Source: an uncultured Olsenella sp. (GTDB lineage Bacteria; Actinomycetota; Coriobacteriia; Coriobacteriales; Atopobiaceae). Taken from it: a DNA stretch of 60,071 nt. Location of the stretch: contig URLM01000008.1 in NCBI GenBank assembly GCA_900548775.1, forward strand, positions 1 through 60,071. The letters run 5' to 3'. The notes under the pieces are model-generated. The model saw only the letters and a list, made by a program, of their open reading frames with translations, was not told the DNA's origin and ran no database searches. Below are positions 52,801-59,970 of this stretch, in pieces. Positions within the stretch are counted from its first letter, which is position 1; the number at the start of each line of letters is the position of its first letter. The translations under genes were made by a program, and so were the position numbers.

Positions 52801-53548
52801 CTCCGCGCGCGCATTCGAGCGCGTGGGCGCCGTGACAAAGACGGTGATCGTGAACAACCTCACGCCGCAGGCGGTCTCCGAGAGCGTCGACGCGATGGTG
52901 CGGGCCATCCGCGAGAGCCAGATCGTCTTCATCCCCGGTGGCTTCTCTGGCGGTGACGAGCCCGACGGCTCAGCCAAGTTCATCGTGGCCTTCTTCCGCA
53001 ACCCTGCCGTCACCGAAGCGGTGCGCGACCTGCTCCAGGCGCGTGACGGCCTCATGCTGGGCGTCTGCAACGGCTTCCAGGCCCTCATCAAGCTGGGGCT
53101 TGTTCCCTACGGTGACATCGTGGACGCGCGCGAGGACTCCCCCACCCTCACCTTCAACCCCATTGGGCGCCACCAGAGCCGCCTCGTGCGCACGCGCGTG
53201 GCGTCGACCATCTCGCCGTGGCTCTCCAAGTGCAAGGTTGGCGACGTGCACAACATCGCGATCAGCCACGGAGAGGGACGCTTCGTCTGCACCGCCGACG
53301 AGTTGGAGCGCCTGGAGGCTGCGGGGCAGATTGCCACGCAGTACGTGAACGCCGACCGACTGCCGTCCATGAACCTGCGCTCCAACCCCAACGGGTCCTT
53401 CATGGCGGTCGAGGGCATCACCTCGCCCGACGGCCGCGTGCTGGGTAAGATGGGTCACACCGAGCGCAGCGGAGAGGGCCTCTACAAGAACGTGCCCGGC
53501 AACGCGTACCAGCCGCTGTTCGAGGGCGGTGTGAGCTACTTCGCGTAA
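49802..53548 (+). CDS. purL: phosphoribosylformylglycinamidine synthase, single-chain PurL, 1248 aa
   Basis: Catalyses the glutamine-dependent fourth step of purine synthesis. An N-terminal PurS-like region is followed by the ATPase core with DTYWSDHCRHTTF, FKNETHNHPTEIEPFGGAATC and GGKDSMSGSF, and a C-terminal class I glutaminase with the nucleophile Cys in GVCNGFQ and HGEGRF with the catalytic His. Length is close to the gamma-proteobacterial type and unlike the split PurSQL of Bacillus. The ATG at 49802 follows AGGAAAGGTGG. It stands alone between two repeat-rich gaps. Confidence 0.95.
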   Translation: MVSRIYVEKRDGFDGEARALSHELRHMLGISSLTGLRIINRYDVEGISEELFEQCVPVVFSEPQTDRATREMPEVADGARVFAVESLPGQFDMRDASAAECIQLVSQGERPTVRNAKVYVLEGALTDDDLEAIKHYVINQVEAREASLAPRETLSTAYPEPADVEVLSGFLDLDEKGIEDFVRDRGMAMDVADAKFCQGYFAREGRVPTITEIRMIDTYWSDHCRHTTFGTGLSDIQFDNPQVAAAFRRYMDIRHQLGRDDKPVCLMDMGTIGAKWLKHTGQLTGLDESEEINACTAKAKVDVNGHDEDWLYLFKNETHNHPTEIEPFGGAATCIGGAIRDPLSGRSYVYQAMRVTGAADPTAPVSSTLPGKLPQRKICRTAAAGYSSYGNQIGLATGQVSELYHPGYVAKRMEIGAVVGATPASHVRRECPAPGDKIVLLGGRTGRDGIGGATGSSKAHNVESLEKDGAEVQKGNAPTERKLQRLFRRGDACRLIKRCNDFGAGGVSVAIGELADGLLIDLDRVPKKYDGLDGTELAISESQERMAVALAPEDVDEFLGYAREENLEATVVAEVTEEPRLRMTWRGKTIVNVSREFLSSNGAPKSTSVRVCAPHEYHHEWAGDTFAQKMVSLVSDLNVASNKGLAERFDSTIGAATVLMPFGGTTQLTPALGMAAKLPVDGETTTCSGMAWGYNPYLMSEDEYTGAYLAVVESVSKLVAMGFEHKNFYLTFQEYFEKLRDDPKRWGRPTAALLGALMAQLDLGIGSIGGKDSMSGSFEDLDVPPTLVSFATGLGKVDRVTSPEFKHADDQVIVVVPEYADDGITPTAESLLAAFDYVEKLVGSGAARAVSTPGYGCMAEAMFKMCVGNFIGLRVRPEFTREALLNPAYGSFVIELAQGASLPEAPKGVTVAAFGQTLAEYALYACGERMSIQNDLQKPWENALSGVYPYLGKAEGPACAPLSFDAEKAGVTLTRHTTGPSFAKPRVVIPVFPGTNCEYDSARAFERVGAVTKTVIVNNLTPQAVSESVDAMVRAIRESQIVFIPGGFSGGDEPDGSAKFIVAFFRNPAVTEAVRDLLQARDGLMLGVCNGFQALIKLGLVPYGDIVDAREDSPTLTFNPIGRHQSRLVRTRVASTISPWLSKCKVGDVHNIAISHGEGRFVCTADELERLEAAGQIATQYVNADRLPSMNLRSNPNGSFMAVEGITSPDGRVLGKMGHTERSGEGLYKNVPGNAYQPLFEGGVSYFA

Positions 53549-53567
53549 GCGCAGCCAGAGGGGGGTA

Positions 53568-53639
53568 GCCGCAGTCGGCCTTCCCCCGATGGTCGAAGAA
53601 CATCAAACCCACGACCCTCGGGGGAAGGCCGACTGCGGC
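53568..53639. terminator. long hairpin after purL, probable terminator
   Basis: A perfect 22-bp stem (53568-53589 with 53618-53639, containing GTCGGCCTTCCCCCGA) closes a 28-base loop that has its own GGTCG/CGACC pairing. A CTTTCTT follows at 53654. It starts 20 bases after the purL stop. The stem is much longer than needed for termination. Confidence 0.65.
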
Positions 53640-53689
53640 CCCTCCGGGGGTCGCTTTCTTACCTGCCGAAGTGCCTGACAGAGCTTCAG

Positions 53690-53762
53690 AGAGCTGCGGC
53701 GCTAGATTTCGACGTTTCCCGGGGCTCGGGCTCAAAACGTCCGAAAACGACCCCGCAGCTCT
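53690..53762 (-). repeat. 73-bp palindrome, possible diverged third copy of the island-border element
   Basis: Outer arms AGAGCTGCGG and CCGCAGCTCT and inner ATTTCGACGTTT against AAAACGTCCGAAA make an imperfect hairpin. Read on the minus strand it has TCGGACGTTTTGAGCCCGAGC-like sequence (given here as ACGTTTTGAGC), which matches the centre of the element at 19905. The rest does not align. It lies between the purL terminator and the DMT gene. Confidence 0.4.
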
Positions 53763-53829
53763 TTGCGACTGGCAGTAATCATTGGTCGTCCCGCGTATAC
53801 TGGTTCGCCGGCTACGCGAGAGGAGCAAC

Positions 53830-54840
53830 ATGGCACGAGAAGACAGCGCAGAGTTCCACATGAGCGAGCGACGCGAGCGCTTCCTCACGAGCACGTGGGG
53901 CGCCCTTCTCGCCGCCGCGTTCTGTTGCCTGCTCTGGGGGTCGGCGTTCCCCTGCATCAAGATTGGCTACGGGCTGTTTGGCATCGCGGGTGCCGACACA
54001 GCGTCCCAGATGCTCTTCGCGGGAACGCGCTTCCTTCTCGCCGGGGTCATGGTCATCCTCTTTGTGAGCGCCACCAGCAAGATGGCGCTTGTGCCTCAGC
54101 GCTCCGACCTGGGCGCCATTTGCCTGCTCGCGCTCTTCCAGACCTTTGGGCAGTACGCCTTCTTCTACCTGGGACTTGCGCATGCCGCGGGAACCACAAG
54201 CTCAGTCATCGAGGCAAGCGCCAACTTCTTTGCCATCCTGCTTTCGGCGCTGGCGTTTCGCCAGGAGCGGCTAACCAGCAGGAAGGTCGTGGGTTGCCTT
54301 CTGGGTTTTGCAGGTGTGGTTCTCATCAACCTTGGCGGCAGTCTGGGCAGCCTCTCGTTTTCCTTCTCGCCAGACGGCGAGGGGATGATCCTTCTGAGCA
54401 CGCTGTGCTCGGCCACGTCATCTTGTCTTATCCAGCAGCTCTCCGCGCGACACGACCCAGTGCTTCTCAGCGGATGGCAATTCGTGCTGGGTGGGCTTGG
54501 TCTCATGGCGATGGGCGTGGCCGGCGGCGGGGTCCTCTCGCCCACTGGGCCGAGTGCCATTGCGCTGCTGGCATACATGGCCTTCATCTCGGCTGCGGCA
54601 TACAGCGTGTGGTCGCTGCTGCTCTCTGTGAACTCGGTCTCGCGCATCTCTGTCTATGGGTTCATGAACCCGGTGTTTGGCTTCGTGCTTTCTGCAGTGC
54701 TCCTCGGCGAGTACCAGCAGGTTGACCCCGTGCGCTCCATCTGCGCGTTGGTGCTGGTGAGCGCCGGCATTGTGGTGGTGAACCGGGTGGGCACGAGGGC
54801 TGGGGGCGCAAAGGACGCCTCGAGGAGCGAGGCGCGTTAG
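53830..54840 (+). CDS. DMT-superfamily (EamA) transporter, 336 aa
   Basis: Ten predicted helices with the EamA layout: LLWGSAFPCIKIGY in helix 1, GLAHAAGTTSSVIEASANFF in helix 4, and the second repeat ending SVYGFMNPVFGFVLSAVLLGE. A polar N-terminal 25 residues precede the first helix. GAGGAG lies before the ATG at 53830. It probably exports a metabolite. No regulator adjoins it. Confidence 0.85.
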   Translation: MAREDSAEFHMSERRERFLTSTWGALLAAAFCCLLWGSAFPCIKIGYGLFGIAGADTASQMLFAGTRFLLAGVMVILFVSATSKMALVPQRSDLGAICLLALFQTFGQYAFFYLGLAHAAGTTSSVIEASANFFAILLSALAFRQERLTSRKVVGCLLGFAGVVLINLGGSLGSLSFSFSPDGEGMILLSTLCSATSSCLIQQLSARHDPVLLSGWQFVLGGLGLMAMGVAGGGVLSPTGPSAIALLAYMAFISAAAYSVWSLLLSVNSVSRISVYGFMNPVFGFVLSAVLLGEYQQVDPVRSICALVLVSAGIVVVNRVGTRAGGAKDASRSEAR

Positions 54841-55147
54841 AGAACGCCCCCGATCTGCGCGCAAAAGCGAGGTTCTGTATAAGTCGGGCTGGGAACAAGG
54901 GCCAGCACACGACCCACGATTCCCTCTGGACATGCTCGTAAAGATTGGCAACAGGGATAACTCTGATATCTCTCTGTCCACGGCTCATCCGCGACTTCCG
55001 GATAAGCTCCGCGACGGGAAAATAACCCACATATCTCAGTTTTTGCACGTAGTTTAGGCCAATCATCTTGCGCAGAGCGCCATATACCCCACGAGAAAAG
55101 CTCGGACGCGTTGGAAAAAGCCAAGCAGAGCCATCAGACGCGGTCAC
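54841..55147 (-). pseudogene. possible gene remnant on the minus strand
   Basis: From a GTG at 55147 a frame stays open through the 391-base gap and runs on into the antisense of the EamA gene. The first ~100 residues look protein-like (WLFPTRPSFSRG, LNYVQKLRYVGYFPVAEL, RVIPVANLYEH), unlike random high-GC translation, while the part antisense to EamA does not. This suggests a small gene that lost its stop or was cut. I do not recognise the family. Confidence 0.3.
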
Positions 55148-55165
55148 CGATTTTTCTCTTTTTTA

Positions 55166-55194
55166 GGGAACATCCGACTCTATTGAAGCGTGTA
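55166..55194 (+). promoter_or_regulatory. ECF-type promoter upstream of the sigma gene
   Basis: GGGAAC (55166-55171), 17 bases, then CGTGTA (55189-55194). The GGAAC/CGT pattern is typical of ECF sigma promoters, 38 bases before the start codon. It suggests the sigma factor drives its own operon. Confidence 0.45.
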
Positions 55195-55231
55195 GAAAGT
55201 ATACAGCCACGAGACGAAGCGGAGATTACAA

Positions 55232-55786
55232 ATGCGAGGTGGTAAGCATCACACTTCGGGCTGCAGAAGCGAAAACTTCATGCGTCATGCAATGGACCTC
55301 CATGGAGACGCCGTCTATCTTGTTGCCCTTAGTCAGACTCGCTCTCGTACCGATGCTCAAGACGTCTCTCAGGACGTATTCCTGCGCCTTCTTACGAGCG
55401 AAACGGAATTTGCCGATGAAGAGCACCTCCATGCCTGGCTATTGCGCGTAACCATCAATCGTTGCCGTGAGCTGTATAGGTCTCCTTGGCGCAAGCGTAT
55501 TGCCCCATCCGATGAGATGATCGCTGCAATCCCCTCTGCAGATCTCGATCCTGCGGAAGCAGCGGTAAATGCCCTTGCGCAGAATCCTGTCTGGGCGGCG
55601 CTCAAGGCCCTGCCCGAGAAGCTGCGGGTGGTCGCTCTTCTTCACTACGTTGAGGAATACCCAACCGGGACAATCGCCAGGATTGTGGGCTGTCAACCTG
55701 CCACTGTGCGTACACGACTCCACAGAGCAAGATTGCAGATGAAGAGGTATCTCGAATCCATGGGAATGGAGGGTAATTATGAGTGA
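55232..55786 (+). CDS. ECF-type RNA polymerase sigma factor, 184 aa
   Basis: Region 2 is seen as LVALSQTRSRTDAQDVSQDVFLRLL, with HLHAWLLRVTINRCREL as the promoter-melting end, and region 4 as LPEKLRVVALLHYVEEYPTGTIA with a helix-turn-helix (VGCQPATVRTRLHRAR). A 35-residue linker joins them, the ECF layout. GGAG lies 8 bases before the ATG. It overlaps the anti-sigma-like gene by 8 bases. The signal it answers is unknown; the serpin gene downstream could be a target. Confidence 0.88.
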   Translation: MRGGKHHTSGCRSENFMRHAMDLHGDAVYLVALSQTRSRTDAQDVSQDVFLRLLTSETEFADEEHLHAWLLRVTINRCRELYRSPWRKRIAPSDEMIAAIPSADLDPAEAAVNALAQNPVWAALKALPEKLRVVALLHYVEEYPTGTIARIVGCQPATVRTRLHRARLQMKRYLESMGMEGNYE

Positions 55787-56846
55787 CGAGCGGCTAGAGA
55801 GGGAGCTCAAAGCACTGGCCAAGGAGGTACGGCTTCCCAATAAGGTGCGAGAAGGGGTTGAACGCAAGGCTCGGCAAACGGATAACGCCGCAATCGTTCG
55901 GACCGGAACTGGTCGATCCGTCACAAGACGAAATCTCCTGTGGGGTAGCGCCGTATCAGCAGGCGTTGCCGCTTCTCTGTTGGGTTTGGCGATTCTCGGT
56001 AGAAATCAGCAGAACGACCAGGATTCTCCTACAGAGAGCCCGAGTAATCCTTTTGTGCTGCGTGCATACGCCGAAGGCATGCCCCAGGAGGACGGAAGCG
56101 TGCTTACCACGAGATTCATTAGCACCCTTGGATCAGCGGGCACCACAGATACCGGAACGTGGTATGCCTCGAGAGATATCGACCTTACCTGCATGGGAGA
56201 TGGAATCACATCAATTGAGTATTCACTCTCTGGGCCAAACGTAAGTCGTGTGGCTGATCAAGAAGCGACTGGGCAAGCTATCGTAAGGTTCGATGCACTG
56301 TATAATGGGGAGACAGGCGAGAACGAACCGCTTCCAGAGGATAATGGTACCGCCACAAGCTACGTAGTGGCTTATGATGGGCAAGCAGCAGATGAGCGGG
56401 CCTTTAACAGAACTCTGTATGCTATGTTTCCTACAGACGATGCTCTCGATGCGGCGGAGGCGCTCTCTCAGCAACTATCCGAAATGGGCCATTCTGGAGC
56501 ATCAACCTGGGAAGACGCTGTCCAGCAAGCCAAAGCCGACAATGCGCTTCATAGGCTCCTCGAAAAACGAAGTGCAGATTTGTTGGCGTCAACCACTCTT
56601 ACCATGACAGCACACCTCCAAGAGGGTGGCGCGCAGAGTCACGCGTATTCCATCTCTCTGCGAGAGGATTTTGACGACGTTTTGGACGAATGGCTGGATT
56701 CTCAGGTCAAGCCCACAGCAGCCATCAATTGCTACCGTGATGACCCAGACCATGCGGATGACTATGCCGCTGCACAAGAGCGTATCCAATACATCTACAG
56801 CCAGCCACCTGACCTGTTCGTTTTAACTGAGCTCGAGCAGAAATAG
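55779..56846 (+). CDS. membrane anti-sigma-like protein, 355 aa
   Basis: A cytoplasmic N-terminus of about 45 residues (helical, charged), a membrane helix preceded by RRNLLWGS (about 50-73), and a large outside domain with no known motif. Cotranslation with an ECF sigma gene (8-base overlap, GGAGGG start site) makes it the likely partner that holds the sigma factor at the membrane. Base composition is AT-richer than the average here, as in the sigma gene. No zinc anti-sigma HxxxCxxC is present. Confidence 0.68.
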   Translation: MSDERLERELKALAKEVRLPNKVREGVERKARQTDNAAIVRTGTGRSVTRRNLLWGSAVSAGVAASLLGLAILGRNQQNDQDSPTESPSNPFVLRAYAEGMPQEDGSVLTTRFISTLGSAGTTDTGTWYASRDIDLTCMGDGITSIEYSLSGPNVSRVADQEATGQAIVRFDALYNGETGENEPLPEDNGTATSYVVAYDGQAADERAFNRTLYAMFPTDDALDAAEALSQQLSEMGHSGASTWEDAVQQAKADNALHRLLEKRSADLLASTTLTMTAHLQEGGAQSHAYSISLREDFDDVLDEWLDSQVKPTAAINCYRDDPDHADDYAAAQERIQYIYSQPPDLFVLTELEQK

Positions 56847-57032
56847 GAATCGACCGCTGCACCGCAGCTATGATCTGCACGGTTCAACCAACACCGTCTC
56901 GATGCCCGCAAGCGCTAGCTCACTAGCTGGCAACTCCAATCTACGTGCAAAGACACTCATTCGCCGGCTCACAGGCAAAACCCGGGGACTCCTCTACGTA
57001 TAATTGCGTTACGCAATGCGAAGGAGGTCCCC

Positions 57033-58376
57033 ATGGAACGCCTCGTTGGACGACGCACTGCCCTTGCGCTCCTCGGTATGCCTGCAGCGCTCTCGCTTGG
57101 TACGGCGCTTACGGGCTGCGGCAGCAATAATGCGCAGGATAATGCCCCAGACATCTCTGCCACGGAGCTTACCGCAGGCGTCGAGGGAGCTGCACTTAAG
57201 CAAGAATCCATCGCTGACACCCTTGCAGGCCAGACGGCAACGCACGCGCCGTTTGACTTTGCTGTTCGTCTGCTTCAGGGCACATATCCCACAATCCAGC
57301 AGACAAACGTGCTTGTCTCTCCCCTCTCGGCGCTCTTTGCCCTGGCCCTAGCGGGAGCCGGTGCCGCAGGCGATACGCTTTCCCAGCTAGGGACCGCAAC
57401 GGGCATGGATATCGACTCGCTTGCGACCTACCTGGGCGCTTGCGTCCGTCGCATCTCTGGCGAGGACCTCTACGACACGCAGCAGAAGGGTGACGCCCTT
57501 GCCCTCAAGTGCGCAAACTCCATTTGGCTGAGGTCGTCAGATGACCTCAGCGTCTCGGAGGATTACCTCGCCGCCTGCAAAGACTCCTTTGACGCGCAGG
57601 CGTTCTCGGCGCCGTTCGACCCAACGACCGCCGAAGACATCAATTCTTGGGTCAGCTCCAAGACCGATGGCATGATCGACCAGCTTGTGGACCGTATCGC
57701 CGCAGATGATCAGCTCTTTCTCATTAACGCCCTTGCTTTTGATGATGTTTGGCAAGAACCGTACGAGGAAAGCGACGTGCAGGGCGACACCTTCGCCACC
57801 GAGAAAGGAGACGAGCAGAGCGTCCGCATGATGCACTCTCATGAGACAGCCTACCTCGAGAACAGCCTTGCAGAGGGCTTCCTGAAGCCCTATAAGAACT
57901 ACAACTTTGCCTTTGTCGCGCTGCTTCCCAAGCAGGGCGTGCAGCTTGCGGACCTCGTGGCATCGCTAGACGGAACATCTCTACTCGACATGATCACCAA
58001 CCCCGTTCCCAACATCGAGGTATCAGCCGGTCTCCCCAAGTTCTCGCTTGACTACCAGACCACGCTCAACGACCAGCTGGTAGCCATGGGCGTGCGCGAT
58101 GCCTTCGACCCAAACCTCGCCAACTTCTCGCGCATGGCCACCCTCAAGGACGGCAACCTTGCCATTAGCGCCGTGCTCCAAAAGACCTTCATTGACGTAA
58201 ATGAGGCAGGCACAAAGGCGGCAGCGGTTACCGCAATAGGCGAGGCCGGTTCAACGGCAACGCCAGATGAGCCCGAGGTCCGGGAGGTCATCCTAGACCG
58301 ACCCTTTGTCTACTTCATCATCGACAACATGACCCTGACGCCACTGTTTGCAGGCGTTCTGACACACATGGAGTAG
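57033..58376 (+). CDS. lipoprotein serpin (serine protease inhibitor family), 447 aa
   Basis: A signal ending in ALTGC (about residue 28) makes it a lipoprotein. The serpin fold is recognisable by NVLVSPLSALFALALAGAGA, the NALAFDDVWQEPY strand, a VSAGLPKFSLDYQ strand, and the hinge Gly393-Thr394-Lys-Ala-Ala-Ala-Val, then the reactive loop to about residue 417 and RPFVYFIIDNMTLTPLFAGVL. By counting, the P1 residue lies near Ser407. Lys395 replaces the usual Glu of the hinge. AAGGAGG precedes the ATG. It should trap serine or cysteine proteases outside the cell. Confidence 0.88.
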   Translation: MERLVGRRTALALLGMPAALSLGTALTGCGSNNAQDNAPDISATELTAGVEGAALKQESIADTLAGQTATHAPFDFAVRLLQGTYPTIQQTNVLVSPLSALFALALAGAGAAGDTLSQLGTATGMDIDSLATYLGACVRRISGEDLYDTQQKGDALALKCANSIWLRSSDDLSVSEDYLAACKDSFDAQAFSAPFDPTTAEDINSWVSSKTDGMIDQLVDRIAADDQLFLINALAFDDVWQEPYEESDVQGDTFATEKGDEQSVRMMHSHETAYLENSLAEGFLKPYKNYNFAFVALLPKQGVQLADLVASLDGTSLLDMITNPVPNIEVSAGLPKFSLDYQTTLNDQLVAMGVRDAFDPNLANFSRMATLKDGNLAISAVLQKTFIDVNEAGTKAAAVTAIGEAGSTATPDEPEVREVILDRPFVYFIIDNMTLTPLFAGVLTHME

Positions 58377-58391
58377 GCGCCGTGCAAACCC

Positions 58392-59693
58392 TTACGCCAA
58401 GCCGTCAATCTGTCCAATAGCCCAAAGGGGGATGTTCACAAGCCACCCCTCATCGCGATACGGCGAGAGGGACGTGCGCACGGCGCGAGACAGACTGAAC
58501 TTCTCGCATGCCACCTTGAGGCTCTTCGACTTGAGGTTCTCCGCTGCTTTCACCTCTATGGGAAGCAGAGCGCCATCTTTCTCGATGGCGAAGTCTGTCT
58601 CGGCAGTGCCCGTCGAAGACGACCAGTATACGGGCGCGTGCCCATGTGCCAGCAGCTGCTGGTCCACGTATTGCTCTGTAAGCGCACCTTTGAACTCCGT
58701 GAAGAGCCTTGATCCATCAAGGACGATTTTCTGATCAAGCCCCGCCAAAGCTCCCAACAGTCCCACATCCACGCAGAAGAGCTTGAAACTTGACACATCC
58801 TCATAGCCCACAAGGGGATACCTCAGCGCGTCGACACGGGGAACCTTGCTCGCTACTCCGTAATCAACCAGCCACTGAATGCACTCCTCAAAGTCTCGGG
58901 CACGCGCTCCTGGCCGCACTGCCCCGTATACGAAGCGCTTGTTCTCGCGCGCGAGCTGACCGGGTAGCGACTTCCAGACCAGACGCATCCTCTCGAGAAT
59001 GCGTGCCGGAGCATGTTTTGAGAAGTCCGCCTCATATCCGTCGACAATCTGCCGCTGTAGCCGGCGACACTCGTTGTAATCCCCACTCCGCACAAACGCC
59101 TGGGCAACCTCGGGCATACCCCCAACAGCCAAGTAATCCCTCAAGCGAGCGGCAAGCACATCGTGCAGTCTCTCAAGTGCTCCAAGGTCCTGCGCCTCAA
59201 GCGCGTCCGCAACGGGATCTCCATTTGCTGCCCTAAGAAACTCTTCAAAAGAAAGCGGCCGCAGCGTGAGCTCGTCGACCTTGCCAACGGGATACGACTC
59301 ACCAGCTCTTCTCAGCGCCAGCCCCATGTACGACCCCGCAGCAATCACATGAAACTCACGCGCCTGCTCGCAGAAGTACTTGAGCGACGTCAAGGCACGA
59401 GGTGCTTCTTGAATCTCGTCAAAGGCGAGAAGGGTCGTTAAGGGATCAATTGGGCGTCCAGCTCTAAGCTCGACATCTCGAACAATGCGACGCGGATTCA
59501 AGTCGCCATCGAAGATGGTGCGTGCGCCCTCATCCTGCATGAAATCGATGCGCACTACATCTTTGAACTGAGAACGGCCAAACTCATCGATGAGCCAGGT
59601 CTTGCCGGTCTGACGAGCCCCCTTTAGAACCAAGGGCTTACGGTTCTCGCGGGTCTTCCACGCAAGAAGATCGTTCATGAGAGTTCTCTGCAT
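58392..59693 (-). CDS. AAA-type ATPase with DUF4143 domain, 433 aa
   Basis: N-terminal ATPase with Walker A GARQTGKTW and Walker B LLAFDEIQEAP; the arginine-rich GSYMGLALR sensor follows. The C-terminal DUF4143 region contains TETDFAIEKDGALLPIEVKA (written as TDFAIEKDG and IEVKA), a PD-(D/E)xK nuclease-like core. Function is unsettled in this widespread family; some are thought to be nuclease-linked. I placed the start at ATG 59693; one earlier ATG at 59711 is possible. The upstream gap holds a 33-bp tandem repeat. Confidence 0.85.
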   Translation of the reverse strand: MQRTLMNDLLAWKTRENRKPLVLKGARQTGKTWLIDEFGRSQFKDVVRIDFMQDEGARTIFDGDLNPRRIVRDVELRAGRPIDPLTTLLAFDEIQEAPRALTSLKYFCEQAREFHVIAAGSYMGLALRRAGESYPVGKVDELTLRPLSFEEFLRAANGDPVADALEAQDLGALERLHDVLAARLRDYLAVGGMPEVAQAFVRSGDYNECRRLQRQIVDGYEADFSKHAPARILERMRLVWKSLPGQLARENKRFVYGAVRPGARARDFEECIQWLVDYGVASKVPRVDALRYPLVGYEDVSSFKLFCVDVGLLGALAGLDQKIVLDGSRLFTEFKGALTEQYVDQQLLAHGHAPVYWSSSTGTAETDFAIEKDGALLPIEVKAAENLKSKSLKVACEKFSLSRAVRTSLSPYRDEGWLVNIPLWAIGQIDGLA

Positions 59694-59747
59694 CAGGCTG
59701 CCCCCATCCATCGCTTGTATGGCCCATCATACGCAACTCACACGATT

Positions 59748-59813
59748 TTCGTTGGAATAATGTGGATTACTCCCACATTATTCGTTGGAAAAACGTGCGA
59801 GTCTCCCACATTT
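59748..59813. repeat. 33-bp tandem repeat with internal dyads upstream of the AAA gene
   Basis: TTCGTTGGAA begins units at 59748 and 59781, in exact 33-bp phase; both end in CCCACATT. Unit 1 has a perfect AATAATGTGG/CCACATTATT dyad. CATACGCA flanks the pair on both sides (59728 and 59825). Lying 55 bases before the AAA gene start, it is the likely promoter/operator region. Confidence 0.6.
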
Positions 59814-59905
59814 TCCTATGGAATCATACGCAGCTGTTTAGGAAGGGCAAAAAACAGCAGTCACAAAGGAACTCCGCCGTCAGAATAACGTGAAGCTTCG
59901 TTACG

Positions 59906-59936
59906 AAAAGAGGGCGGACCAAAGGCCCGCCCTCTC
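59906..59936 (-). terminator. rho-independent terminator of the malic enzyme gene
   Basis: On the minus strand GAGGGCGG (59934-59927) pairs with CCGCCCTC (59917-59910), followed by TTTT. It lies 35 bases after the stop of the gene that enters from the right edge. Confidence 0.75.
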
Positions 59937-59970
59937 AAATACGTTCGTTCGAGTACTCGAACGCCCGAAG

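Noticed and set aside
56976..57004. ECF promoter before the serpin (CAAAAC...CGTATA)
   Set aside because: Spacing is 15 rather than 17 and the -35 lacks GGAAC; kept only as a doubtful TATAAT.
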